Assembly (NCBI GenBank): GCA_017443405.1
Contig: JAFRXS010000142.1
Location: forward strand, 1 to 32,743
DNA length: 32,743 nucleotides
Source: Clostridia bacterium
Lineage (GTDB): Bacteria; Bacillota; Clostridia; Oscillospirales; Acutalibacteraceae
Direction of reading: 5' to 3'
Under the pieces are notes generated by a model. The model saw nothing but the letters and a program-made list of their open reading frames with translations, was not told where the DNA came from and did not search any database. The translations under genes and the position numbers were made by a program. Of the stretch, positions 1 to 8,546 are shown piece after piece (position 1 is the first letter of the stretch; each line of letters starts with the position of its first letter).

Positions 1-2
1 CT

Positions 3-2621
3 CTCTGCCTCGCTCTCGCGTCCTGCGCCGGTAACGGCGACGATGCCGTTACCTCCGCCCCCGGGGAGAAGTCGAACGAGTCCTCCGGGCATACGGGCGA
101 CGTAATGATAAACGAATATATGGCCGACAACGAGTCGGTCCTTTACGACAGCGACGGCGATTACAGCGACTGGGTCGAGCTTCTCAACGCTGGCGGGTCC
201 GACGCGGACGTTTCCGGCTGGTTCCTCAGCGACGACGACGGCGAGCCCGAAAAATGGGCGTTCCCCGACGGGACCGTCATCCCCGCCGGCGGTTATCTCG
301 TCGTTTTCCTCTCCGGCAAGAGCAAGGTCACGGAGTCCGGCGAGCTGCACGCGTCCTTCAAGCTCGGCTCGGGCGACAGCGAACTCGTGCTGTCGAACGA
401 GAAGGGCAAGGCGCGCGACAGCGCGGAGCTCATGGCTCCTAAGACCGACGTTTCCTGCGGGCGCGGCGAGGACGGCGCTTTCGTCTACTTCACTCTGCCG
501 ACGCCCGGCAAAGCGAATACCGGGACGGGCTTCGGGTCGCTCGCCGCGGTGCCCGACGCCGTCCCGGACGTCCTCATAAACGAGGTCTGCGCGGGCTATT
601 CGCGGGACTCGGACAAAGATTACGACTGGGTCGAGCTTTATAATTCATCGTCCGGCGGGTTCAGCCTTGCCGGATATTCTCTTTGCAAGGACGTAGAAGG
701 AAGGCGTATCGTGTTCGGCGACGTGACGCTCGACCCCGGCGAATACCTCGTCGTGAGGTGCGTCGGCAGGCAGATGAACGAGGACTGGCACGACGCGGAG
801 CGCAGCTCCGGCGACACGGTCTACGAGGACGGCGAGGGAGAAGCCGAGTTCAAGATAAGCATGTCCGGCGGCGAGATACTGCTCCTCGACCCGGCCGGCA
901 GGATTTACGACCGTTTCACGACGGGCAAGCTCAGAGTGGGACTGTCCGCGGGGAGAGTCGGCGGCTCGCGCGTTATCTACGACGCCCAGACGCCGGGTGA
1001 GGAGAACAGCGGCGTTTTTTTTACGGGATACTGCCCCGTCCCGGGGATCACGCTGCCCGGCGGGGACGTGAAGTCCGGCGAGACGACGGAGATCGCCGCG
1101 CCCGCCGGTTATGAGATAAGGTATACTCTCGACGGCAGTCCGGTGACGGAGGATTCGGAAAGATATGTTTCCGCGATAACCGTCGACGAGTCCTGTGCTC
1201 TTCGCGCCGCGTGCTTCGACCCGTCGGGAAAACTCCTGCCATCCGACGAGGCGTCGGAAACCTACATCATCGGCAGGGACAGGGACCTGCCCGTGTTCAG
1301 CATAATCTCCGACTACGACGGGCTTTACGGCTACAACAGGGGCATATTCGCGGAGGGGCCCGGCTACGACCCGTCGGACTACCCCTATGAGGGCGCGAAT
1401 TTCTGGAAGGAATGGGAGCGCCCGTCGCGCATGGAATATTACGTCGGCGGCGAAAAGCAGTTCTGCGTCGACGCCGGGCTGATGGTCTTCGGTCAGTTTT
1501 CCCGCGCGAGGGACATGAAGAACCTCGCCGTGCATTTCCGCGACATCTACGGCAGGGACGAACTGACATATCCCTTTTTCGAGGACAATGACATAACGAC
1601 GCTCAGCGACCTGGTGCTCAGGCAGGGCGATCCCTACTACAATATGCTGCGCGACGAGCTCACCGTCGCCGTGCTCAGGGGCACGACCCGCGCGGCTTAT
1701 ATGGACTACGCCCCGACGCCCGTCGAGGTGTGGATAAACGGCGAATACAACGGCCTTTACTGGATAAGGGAAAAGATAAACGAGAGCTATCTCGAGTCGC
1801 ACTACGGAATCGACAAGGACAACGTGGACGTCGTCAAGGGCGATTCCTTCGCCGTCGCCGGCACCTACGGCTCCTACCGCGAGCTTTTCCGCTTTGCCGC
1901 CGACAACGACCTCTCCGATCCGGCTAATTACGAGACGGTCTGCTCGATGATGGACATAGGCTCCTTCACCGACTATCTTCTCGCCGAGATCTTCTTCTAC
2001 AATCAGGATTCCGGCAACATAAAGTGCTTCCGCGAGAGGCTCGCCGGCGCGAAATACTACTGGACCATGTTCGATTTCGACCAGGCGATGTATATGACCG
2101 CGCGCGACCCGTACGACAACGACCTGAGCGAGTTCCTCGGCCCGAACGGTCACGGCGCGGACAGGATGTTCTCGAACACTCTCATACGCTCGCTGATGGC
2201 GAACGACGAATACAGACAGTTTTTCATCGAACGCTACGCCGAGCTTCTCAACGGCGTGTTCATGCCCGACAACGTGCTTGAAAAGATAGACGCTCTCGCC
2301 GGCGCGCTCAGGCCCGGCATCCCCGCGCAGTACGACCGCTGGCATTACGTCGGCCCTGAGGAATGGGAGGAGAATATAGATTCCATCCGCGAAACCATGA
2401 GGGAACGCCGCGACATCTGCGTGAGGCAGCTCGTCTCGTACCTCGAGCTTTCGGACTCCGAGGTCCGCGCCCTGTTCCCGGACGACGCGCGGCTTTGGGA
2501 CGGGAGCGCCGACGGCGGCTCGGAGGACGACTACGACGAAGACTACGACGAAGACTATGACGAAGACTACGATTACGAGGATGACGGAGAATATTTTGAC
2601 GAGGACGCGGGGGACGGCTGA
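3..2621 (+). CDS. CotH-kinase-domain lipoprotein with two lamin-tail domains (5' end outside window)
   Basis: The reading frame is open from the window edge, so the true start lies upstream; the ATG at 105 is internal. Codons at 15-26 read Leu-Ala-Ser-Cys, a lipobox, so the mature protein is probably lipid-anchored at Cys (24-26) and exposed outside the cell. Two lamin-tail-like beta domains follow (about 105-405 and 570-990, each with an INE...DWVEL...G signature), then a chitobiase/Fn3-like segment (about 1110-1260) and a CotH-like domain (about 1285-2440) containing YYWTMFDFDQA and a terminal helix ending RERRD. The family includes spore-coat protein kinase CotH and many surface proteins found with carbohydrate-binding or dockerin modules. 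The tail (2527-2621) is a run of Asp-Tyr-Asp-Glu repeats. Family assignment is secure; kinase activity and substrate are unknown. Confidence 0.85.
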   Translation, partial: LCLALASCAGNGDDAVTSAPGEKSNESSGHTGDVMINEYMADNESVLYDSDGDYSDWVELLNAGGSDADVSGWFLSDDDGEPEKWAFPDGTVIPAGGYLVVFLSGKSKVTESGELHASFKLGSGDSELVLSNEKGKARDSAELMAPKTDVSCGRGEDGAFVYFTLPTPGKANTGTGFGSLAAVPDAVPDVLINEVCAGYSRDSDKDYDWVELYNSSSGGFSLAGYSLCKDVEGRRIVFGDVTLDPGEYLVVRCVGRQMNEDWHDAERSSGDTVYEDGEGEAEFKISMSGGEILLLDPAGRIYDRFTTGKLRVGLSAGRVGGSRVIYDAQTPGEENSGVFFTGYCPVPGITLPGGDVKSGETTEIAAPAGYEIRYTLDGSPVTEDSERYVSAITVDESCALRAACFDPSGKLLPSDEASETYIIGRDRDLPVFSIISDYDGLYGYNRGIFAEGPGYDPSDYPYEGANFWKEWERPSRMEYYVGGEKQFCVDAGLMVFGQFSRARDMKNLAVHFRDIYGRDELTYPFFEDNDITTLSDLVLRQGDPYYNMLRDELTVAVLRGTTRAAYMDYAPTPVEVWINGEYNGLYWIREKINESYLESHYGIDKDNVDVVKGDSFAVAGTYGSYRELFRFAADNDLSDPANYETVCSMMDIGSFTDYLLAEIFFYNQDSGNIKCFRERLAGAKYYWTMFDFDQAMYMTARDPYDNDLSEFLGPNGHGADRMFSNTLIRSLMANDEYRQFFIERYAELLNGVFMPDNVLEKIDALAGALRPGIPAQYDRWHYVGPEEWEENIDSIRETMRERRDICVRQLVSYLELSDSEVRALFPDDARLWDGSADGGSEDDYDEDYDEDYDEDYDYEDDGEYFDEDAGDG

Positions 2622-2627
2622 TTCCGG

Positions 2628-2656
2628 TTGCAAGTCGCCGCGCGTTATGATATACT
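2628..2656 (+). promoter_or_regulatory. Sigma-A-type promoter for the membrane glycosyltransferase operon
   Basis: TTGCAA (2628-2633), 17-nt spacer, TATACT (2651-2656). It lies just after the CotH-lipoprotein stop and about 75 nt before the next start codon. Read by eye only. Confidence 0.6.
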
Positions 2657-2729
2657 AAATTAAATAAATATGCATTCTGCCGTTCTCCGCCCCGCGGAGC
2701 GGCGGTATATCCGTATAAGGAATGATGAT

Positions 2730-4457
2730 ATGTCCTCATCTCTGAAAAAAGACCTGCGCTCCCTGCTGCTCAAACCGTCGTATATCATCCCGGTGCTGCT
2801 GACGGCTGCTCTGTCGTACGGCTTTTTCTGCGCGCAGGATTCCGTCGGCATAGACGACCTGACGGCAGACAGATATTCCGTCTGGAGCAGCGAGCTTTTC
2901 TCTCAGGGGCGGTTCACCGCGCCGCTCATGCATATGTTCCTCGGGCTGACCAGACCCGTGCCGTGGTTCCTGAACGCGCTGAGCCTTGTGCTGATGATCC
3001 TCGCGGGCGCGATAATGTGCGTGGTACTCTATGACGCCGCCTCGCGCAGGCTGCCCGCTGTAGCGCTGACCGTCTTTTCCTGCGTCTATCTCTCGTATCC
3101 GATGGTGAACGAGATCTTCGTCTACTACGGCGGCAATCTCAACACTGCGGTAGGCTTCGTTCTCACCGCCCTGGCTGTTTACCTTACGCAGAAATGGGAT
3201 GAGACGCGGAAAAAGAAGTATCTCGTCTTTACCGGTCTTATCATGCTGTGCGTGACCTCTCTTTACGAATCGTTCTGCGCGGTGTTCATCGTCCTGACGG
3301 TAGCCCGCTTCATACTTAAATTCTATTATTCCGGCGACGAACGCTATGTAAAGCCCGGTAAGGCGATAGTGAACGGCCTGATAATAATGATACCCCTCGC
3401 TGCGGCCGTTGTCGCGGAGGCCGCGGGCGGCAAGCTGCTGCAGGTCGTTTTCTCCGTCCCGCCGACGTCATACGACGCGCAGGTACCCGCGTGGTTCGGC
3501 GAAAACAGCTTCAAAGAGATAGTCGAAAACTATTTCGAGGTCTTCGTTTTCTACTATATCCTGCCGTTTGAAAAATACCTTCCCGTGAGGCTTCTCGACC
3601 TCACCGTTATCGCGGTCACGGTCGCGGCGGTCGTCGAGGGCATAAGAAAGAAAAACGCGACGGTCGCGCTCGAGTATATCGCTCTCACGCTCTCGCTGTT
3701 CGTTCTCGGCGTCGTGGCGGGGCATCCGATCGCGCCGCGCTCGTCGCACAGCTATTTCTCACTGTATATCGCGTTTGCGGTGACGCTTGCTCTGACGGCC
3801 GTCATAAGCGCCGCGAAAAAGGCGAAGGCTCCCGCCGTGACGAAGACGGTCCGCTCGGTCGCCGCGGCTCTGTGCTTCCTGCTCGTTTTCGCGCAGTGCA
3901 ACGACCTCAACACCTGGCTCTCCCTCGAGGTGCAGCGCTACGATTACGAAAAGCGCCTGGCTTCGTCGATAGCCGAGGAGCTCATCGCGAACTACGACCT
4001 TGAAAACAACCGCGTGGTCATCGTCGGCTACGACAAGCTGCCGGACCAGATATCCGAACAGATATCGGTATATACGGACGACCCGATAGTCGCCCGCACC
4101 GCGAACGCGATAGAAGCGCTCGGGAATAAGGAGTTCGCAGATAAGGTCCGCACGCTCATAGATTCGCCCGACGGCAGCTACCGCTTCATCCGCAACAGCA
4201 TACGCCCCTATCTCGGGTGGTCGACGCTTGCTTTCGGCGACGTCAACGTGGAAACGGAGAAGTTCCTGTCCTATCTCGGCTACGATATAGACCTTGACAA
4301 TTCGCCCGAAGCGAGGGGCGCGGTCTTCTACGACTTCCTTCCCGCCTATCCCGAAAAGGGCAGCGTGACGCAGGACGTAGATATGATAATAGTCAACCTC
4401 GGCAGCTATCCCGAAGCCGCTTTCAGCAGTGAAAAAGACAGTCGGAACGCCGAATAA
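2730..4457 (+). CDS. Polytopic membrane glycosyltransferase-like protein (GtrII-like)
   Basis: This 575-residue protein has about ten hydrophobic segments. The N-terminal pattern, a first membrane span followed by a loop with GIDDLTADRY and a Trp/Gly-Arg region, resembles the GtrII glucosyltransferase family that modifies surface polysaccharide from polyprenyl-phosphate sugars. The last 170 residues (after about 3960) form a soluble domain. The frame opens at 2670, but the ATG at 2730 is preceded by a TAAGG ribosome site (2716-2720) and lies downstream of the promoter, so I chose it. The next gene, a GT87-like membrane protein, begins 12 nt after the stop, which suggests one envelope-glycan operon. 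The exact donor and acceptor cannot be read from the sequence. An EpsG-like or other GT-C transferase is the main alternative. Confidence 0.6.
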   Translation: MSSSLKKDLRSLLLKPSYIIPVLLTAALSYGFFCAQDSVGIDDLTADRYSVWSSELFSQGRFTAPLMHMFLGLTRPVPWFLNALSLVLMILAGAIMCVVLYDAASRRLPAVALTVFSCVYLSYPMVNEIFVYYGGNLNTAVGFVLTALAVYLTQKWDETRKKKYLVFTGLIMLCVTSLYESFCAVFIVLTVARFILKFYYSGDERYVKPGKAIVNGLIIMIPLAAAVVAEAAGGKLLQVVFSVPPTSYDAQVPAWFGENSFKEIVENYFEVFVFYYILPFEKYLPVRLLDLTVIAVTVAAVVEGIRKKNATVALEYIALTLSLFVLGVVAGHPIAPRSSHSYFSLYIAFAVTLALTAVISAAKKAKAPAVTKTVRSVAAALCFLLVFAQCNDLNTWLSLEVQRYDYEKRLASSIAEELIANYDLENNRVVIVGYDKLPDQISEQISVYTDDPIVARTANAIEALGNKEFADKVRTLIDSPDGSYRFIRNSIRPYLGWSTLAFGDVNVETEKFLSYLGYDIDLDNSPEARGAVFYDFLPAYPEKGSVTQDVDMIIVNLGSYPEAAFSSEKDSRNAE

Positions 4458-4469
4458 CGGAGCAGTAAA

Positions 4470-5861
4470 GTGAAGAAGAAGAAAACAAAAGCGCCCGAAG
4501 GCGCGCTGAAGCAGCGCAAGGGCGGCGACGACACGCTGATGAAGGCATTTCTTGCCTTTTTCGCCATCAATACCGTAGTCTGCTACATCTTCGCGATGAT
4601 AAGCAGGGGCGACACGTGGACGATGACTCTGTTCTATCCCGATCCCAACCCCAAGGATCACTTCATGGATTTCTTCAACTCCATGCGTGACGCTGGAACG
4701 AGGGACGTGTACGTCGAGAGGGGAGTAATCTATCCGCCGCTGGCGAACCTTCTGTTCTTTATCGCCTCCAAGGTCGTGTCGCCGGAGGTCATAAGCACGC
4801 CCTTCCGCTACAGGCACATCATGAGCGTGGATCAGATGAGCATGATGCTCTACGTGTTCTACGCCGCCGCGATGCTGCTGTGCATGTACGAGCTCGTTCG
4901 TCACTACCTCGCGACACGCGATCAGAAGCGGTACGCCGTGATCTTCGCTATGTGCATGCTCATCTGCTACCCGACGATGTACTGCCTGGAGCGCGGAAAT
5001 ATAACGATGCTGTCGATGATACTGTCGATGGTGTTCCTGTTCTGCCGCAACTCCAAAAACAACGCGGTCAGGGAGCTGTCGTACGTCTGTCTCGCGCTGG
5101 CGGCGGGCATAAAGATCTATCCCGCACTCTACGGCATACTGCTGCTGTTTGAGAAAAAATACAAGGACGCTGCGCGCCTTGTGCTTTACGGCGTGATATG
5201 TTTCTTCCTGCCGTTCGCGTTCTACGGCGGCGTCAGCGGAGCCCTGCAGCTCGTCGAGAACATACGAACCTTCACGGCGGTCATAAAGTCCGGCTTCGTC
5301 ATCGATTCCGTCAGCGTCGAGAACCTCTGCTACAATTTCGGCCTTGAGAACCCGATGATAGGCAAGGGCATCTTCGCGTTGACCGAGCTCCTTGCGGTCG
5401 GCTCGACCTTCTTGCTTAAAAAACAGTGGCAGAAGGTCACGATGCTGACCTACGTCATCCTCAACATACAGTCTACGAGCTCGTATTACGCCATGGTCTT
5501 CATGATCATTCCGTTCGTCCTGTTCCTCGTCGAGAACAAGGGCAAGAAGCTCGTCGCGGTCGACTGGATCTACTGGTTCTGCTTCTCGTTCTTCATCACG
5601 CAGATACCGACCCTGTACCATTTCGTGGGAACGGACGTGATGTTCAACTTCTTCTACAACGTCATGGGCACGATGTACTCCGAAAAGATCAATCAGTTCG
5701 TCTCCCTTTACCTGTTCCAGATGCTCTTCCTGCTTCTGCTTCTGGAGGCCTTCTGGGCCGGCGTCACGACGCTTCGCGCGAAGCTGAAGAATAAAAAGGC
5801 TCCCGCGGTCCCCGCGGAAGCTCCGTCGGGCGAAGAGCTGCACGCGGAAGGAGCGGTCTGA
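4470..5861 (+). CDS. GT87/DUF2029-like integral membrane glycosyltransferase
   Basis: This 463-residue protein starts with GTG; CGGAG at 4458-4462 is a well-placed ribosome site 7 nt upstream. A Lys-rich cytoplasmic N-terminus is followed by a first span, an extracytoplasmic loop containing a D-F-F-N-S and IYPPLANL pattern, and about nine more spans. The acidic first loop plus YPPL is typical of DUF2029/GT87 polyprenyl-phosphate-mannose-type GT-C transferases. The C-terminus is short, Lys- and Ala-rich and cytoplasmic. It is tightly coupled to the upstream GtrII-like gene (12 nt) and the downstream alanine racemase (1 nt), so it probably acts in cell-envelope glycan assembly. The substrate is unknown. 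Confidence 0.65.
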   Translation: MKKKKTKAPEGALKQRKGGDDTLMKAFLAFFAINTVVCYIFAMISRGDTWTMTLFYPDPNPKDHFMDFFNSMRDAGTRDVYVERGVIYPPLANLLFFIASKVVSPEVISTPFRYRHIMSVDQMSMMLYVFYAAAMLLCMYELVRHYLATRDQKRYAVIFAMCMLICYPTMYCLERGNITMLSMILSMVFLFCRNSKNNAVRELSYVCLALAAGIKIYPALYGILLLFEKKYKDAARLVLYGVICFFLPFAFYGGVSGALQLVENIRTFTAVIKSGFVIDSVSVENLCYNFGLENPMIGKGIFALTELLAVGSTFLLKKQWQKVTMLTYVILNIQSTSSYYAMVFMIIPFVLFLVENKGKKLVAVDWIYWFCFSFFITQIPTLYHFVGTDVMFNFFYNVMGTMYSEKINQFVSLYLFQMLFLLLLLEAFWAGVTTLRAKLKNKKAPAVPAEAPSGEELHAEGAV

Positions 5862-5862
5862 T

Positions 5863-7023
5863 ATGTCCGTACCGAACGAAGGCGCGCTCCATTTCAGGAG
5901 CTACGCGAAGATAGATCTTGACGCGATCGATCAGAACCTCGAACAGCTCAAAGCCAAGGCGGGCGACGGCGTCCGCCTTATGGCGGTCATAAAGGCGGAC
6001 GCTTACAGCGAGGGCGCGGAGCGTATCGCCCGCGAGCTTGAAAACAAGGTCGATTATTTCGGCGTCGCAGTGGTCGACGAGGCCGTCGCCCTCAGGGAGA
6101 GCGGCATCAAGACGCCGATACTGATACTGTCCTACACGCTGCCGTATTACTACCACCTGCTGCTGAAATACGACATAACGCAGACGGTGAGCGCCTACGA
6201 CGAGGCGAAGCTGCTGTCGGATATCGCCGTGAGCTTCGGCAGGACGGCGAGGGTGCATATCGCCGTCGATACCGGCATGTCGCGCATAGGCTTCAGCGTC
6301 GGAGAGTCCGATATCGAGTCGATAAAAAGGATATTCGCTCTGCCCAATATCTTCGTGGAGGGCATTTTCAGCCACTACGCGAGAGCGGACGAGAGCGACA
6401 CGGCCGCCGCCGACCTGCAGACGGAAAAGTTCAAGGGCGTCGTCGGCGCGCTCGAAAAGGCGGGCATAAGCGTCCCGATAAAGCATATTTGCTCCTCCGC
6501 CGGTCTCATCGACCTGCCGGAGTCTTTCGATATGGTACGGATGGGCATAGCCCTTTACGGCTTTTATCCGTCGGATCAGGTGCGGCAGGACGAGGTGAAG
6601 CTCACTCCGTCGATGGAGGTCATTTCGCATATCGTCCATCTGACGACCGTCCCCGCGGGGACCCCCGTCAGCTACGGCGGCGTCTTTGTGACCCGGCGCC
6701 CCACCCGCGTCGCGACCGTCGGCATCGGCTACGCTGACGGCTACCCGCGCGCGCTGTCCGACCGCGGCAGGATGATAGTCAGGGGGCATTACGCGCCGGT
6801 GATCGGCAGGGTCTGCATGGACCTCTGCATGATAGACGTGACGGATATCCCGGGCGTCCGGCTCGAGGACAGCGTCATAGTCATGGGCTCGGACGGCAAT
6901 ATCGCGGTCACCGCCGAGGAGCTGGGCGAGCTTTCCGGCACCGTGAACTACGAGATAATCTGCTCGTTCAAAAAGAGGGTCGCGAGAGTCTACTACCGCG
7001 GAGGGAAGCCCGTAAATGAATAA
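5863..7023 (+). CDS. alr: Alanine racemase
   Basis: PLP-dependent racemase of 386 residues making D-alanine for peptidoglycan in the cytoplasm. The PLP lysine is Lys44 in MAVIKADAYSEGA. The usual family form is K-A-N-A-Y-G-H-G, so the second half of the motif differs here. The catalytic Tyr of the other active-site face is Tyr290 in VGIGYADGYPR, and the VCMD substrate-contact motif follows. Length and N-terminal barrel/C-terminal beta-domain order are normal. An AAGGAG site lies just before the ATG. It overlaps purN by 8 nt, so the two are translationally coupled. Its place after two envelope glycosyltransferases suits a wall-related role. Confidence 0.95.
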   Translation: MSVPNEGALHFRSYAKIDLDAIDQNLEQLKAKAGDGVRLMAVIKADAYSEGAERIARELENKVDYFGVAVVDEAVALRESGIKTPILILSYTLPYYYHLLLKYDITQTVSAYDEAKLLSDIAVSFGRTARVHIAVDTGMSRIGFSVGESDIESIKRIFALPNIFVEGIFSHYARADESDTAAADLQTEKFKGVVGALEKAGISVPIKHICSSAGLIDLPESFDMVRMGIALYGFYPSDQVRQDEVKLTPSMEVISHIVHLTTVPAGTPVSYGGVFVTRRPTRVATVGIGYADGYPRALSDRGRMIVRGHYAPVIGRVCMDLCMIDVTDIPGVRLEDSVIVMGSDGNIAVTAEELGELSGTVNYEIICSFKKRVARVYYRGGKPVNE

Positions 7024-7636
7024 GGAAAAAACAAGGATAGGCGTGCTCGTGTCCGGCGGAGGGACTAACCTGCAGGCACTCATCGACGCCGAAGCGGCGG
7101 GGATCATTCGCAGCGGAACGATAGCCGCCGTCATATCCAACAACCCGGACGCCTACGCGCTCAAAAGAGCTCAGAACGCCGGCATAAAGACCTTTGTCAT
7201 ACCGCGCGCGACGCCCGGGGACAGGGAGGTCTTTGAGCGGCGCCTTGCGGAAACGCTCGACGAAAACGGTATCGAGCTCATCGTCCTCGCGGGCTTCATG
7301 TGCATACTGTCCGCGCAGTTTACCGACGCAAGGCCGGGAAGGATAATAAACGTCCACCCGTCGCTGATACCGTCGTTCTGCGGCAAGGGCTATTACGGTC
7401 TGCGCGTGCACGAGGAAGCGCTCAAAAGGGGAGTCAAGGTCACGGGGGCTACGGTGCATTTCGTCAACAGCATACCCGACGGCGGGGAGATAATCTTCCA
7501 GAAGGCAGTCGGGGTCCTGCCGGACGATACGCCCGAAAGCCTGCAGCTCCGCGTTATGCGCGAGGCGGAATGGAAGATACTTCCCGAGGCCGCCGAAAAG
7601 GTCTCGGAGAGCATACAGAAAGAGAAAAACGCATAA
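7016..7636 (+). CDS. purN: Phosphoribosylglycinamide formyltransferase (GAR transformylase)
   Basis: This 206-residue cytoplasmic enzyme transfers the formyl group of 10-formyl-tetrahydrofolate to GAR, the third step of purine synthesis. It starts with VLVSGGGTNLQAL, the phosphate-binding loop. The catalytic region INVHPSLIPSF carries the active-site His, and the conserved Asp is in SIPDGGEII. Length is normal for PurN. The start lies within the last codons of alr, with an 8-nt overlap. The stop is 14 nt before the IMP cyclohydrolase gene, so two purine steps are co-expressed. No PurH-type AICAR transformylase is in the window. Confidence 0.95.
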   Translation: MNKEKTRIGVLVSGGGTNLQALIDAEAAGIIRSGTIAAVISNNPDAYALKRAQNAGIKTFVIPRATPGDREVFERRLAETLDENGIELIVLAGFMCILSAQFTDARPGRIINVHPSLIPSFCGKGYYGLRVHEEALKRGVKVTGATVHFVNSIPDGGEIIFQKAVGVLPDDTPESLQLRVMREAEWKILPEAAEKVSESIQKEKNA

Positions 7637-7650
7637 GAGGGGAATCGGAA

Positions 7651-8355
7651 ATGAAAAAAATGCAGATATCCGAAATACTCGGGGGCAATCCCTACGTCGG
7701 AAGAGGCATCGTCACGGGCACCGCGCCCGACGGCAGACGCACGGTCAGCGCGTACTTCATTATGGGCCGCAGCGCGAACAGCCGCAACAGGGTCTTTTCG
7801 CTCGACGGCGGCGTTCTGAGGACGGTCCCGTTCGACCCCTCGCTGTGCGCCGATCCTTCGCTGATAATCTACAACGCGGCGAGAGTCTATGAGGACAAGC
7901 TCATAGTCACGAACGGCGACCAGACCGACACGATCTACGATTATCTGCGCTCGGGCAAGAGCGCGGCGGACGCGCTCATGACCAGGGGCTTCGAGCCCGA
8001 CGCCCCCAACTACACGCCTAGGATAAGCTCGGTCACGAATATCGTCGACGGCTGCTTCACGCAGAGCATCTTAAAGACCGACGACGGCGGCGACACCTGC
8101 AGCAGATACTTTTTCAGCTATTCCGCGCAGCCCGGCGCCGGCAGGTTCATCCACACCTATATCACCGACGGGAACCCGCTTCCCTCCTTCGCGGGCGAGC
8201 CGGAGGCCGTTTCGATACCCAACGATATCGACGAGTTCAGGGAGGAGATATGGTCCTCTCTCGACAGTGAAAACAAGATATCGCTGTACGTCAGATACAC
8301 GAATATCGGCAGCGGAGAGACCGAAGAGAGGATAGACAACAAGTACGCTCTGTGA
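7651..8355 (+). CDS. purO: IMP cyclohydrolase, PurO-type
   Basis: This 234-residue protein belongs to the stand-alone IMP cyclohydrolase family first known from archaea, which closes the inosine ring from FAICAR in the last step of purine synthesis. Supporting motifs are GGNPYVGRGIV near the N-terminus, YFIMGRSANSRNRVF, a DPSLIIYNA segment and the FEPDAPNYTPRIS block. The open frame extends upstream through purN in another frame, but ATG 7651 has a GAGGGG ribosome site and lies 14 nt past the purN stop. Its presence implies that AICAR formylation is done by a separate enzyme rather than bifunctional PurH. The family call is firm; the activity is inferred. Confidence 0.85.
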   Translation: MKKMQISEILGGNPYVGRGIVTGTAPDGRRTVSAYFIMGRSANSRNRVFSLDGGVLRTVPFDPSLCADPSLIIYNAARVYEDKLIVTNGDQTDTIYDYLRSGKSAADALMTRGFEPDAPNYTPRISSVTNIVDGCFTQSILKTDDGGDTCSRYFFSYSAQPGAGRFIHTYITDGNPLPSFAGEPEAVSIPNDIDEFREEIWSSLDSENKISLYVRYTNIGSGETEERIDNKYAL

Positions 8356-8546
8356 GACGGCTTTTTGACAAAAAATTACTCTGCGTAATGTTCAAATGTC
8401 GAAAAGTATGTTGAAAATGTAGAAAACCCTTATGTTTTCAACGGTCTTTACGTCGGAAATCTCGTCAACTGCCCTTGTAGAAAAGATTTTTTGAATTTTA
8501 TTTATACTTTCAGTCAAGCTGAAAAAACGTACGGAAAGGCGTCAAA
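8356..8546. other. AT-rich intergenic region before the DNA-repair pair
   Basis: No gene is visible. It contains a TTGACA (8365-8370) without a convincing -10 at normal spacing, an 8-bp inverted repeat GTTGAAAA/TTTTCAAC around 8412-8442, and an AT-rich stretch with TATACT near 8506. It probably carries the promoter of the OGG gene, but I could not fix it. Confidence 0.4.

Noticed and set aside
645..2633. Long open frame on the minus strand opposite the CotH lipoprotein gene
   Set aside because: Low-complexity Val/Arg-rich translation with no domain; it is a by-product of GC-rich codon use in the real gene.
3759..5843. 694-codon minus-strand open frame opposite the glycosyltransferase genes
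   Set aside because: No ribosome site or motifs, His/Glu/Arg-rich composition; both plus-strand genes have clear membrane topology and family signatures.
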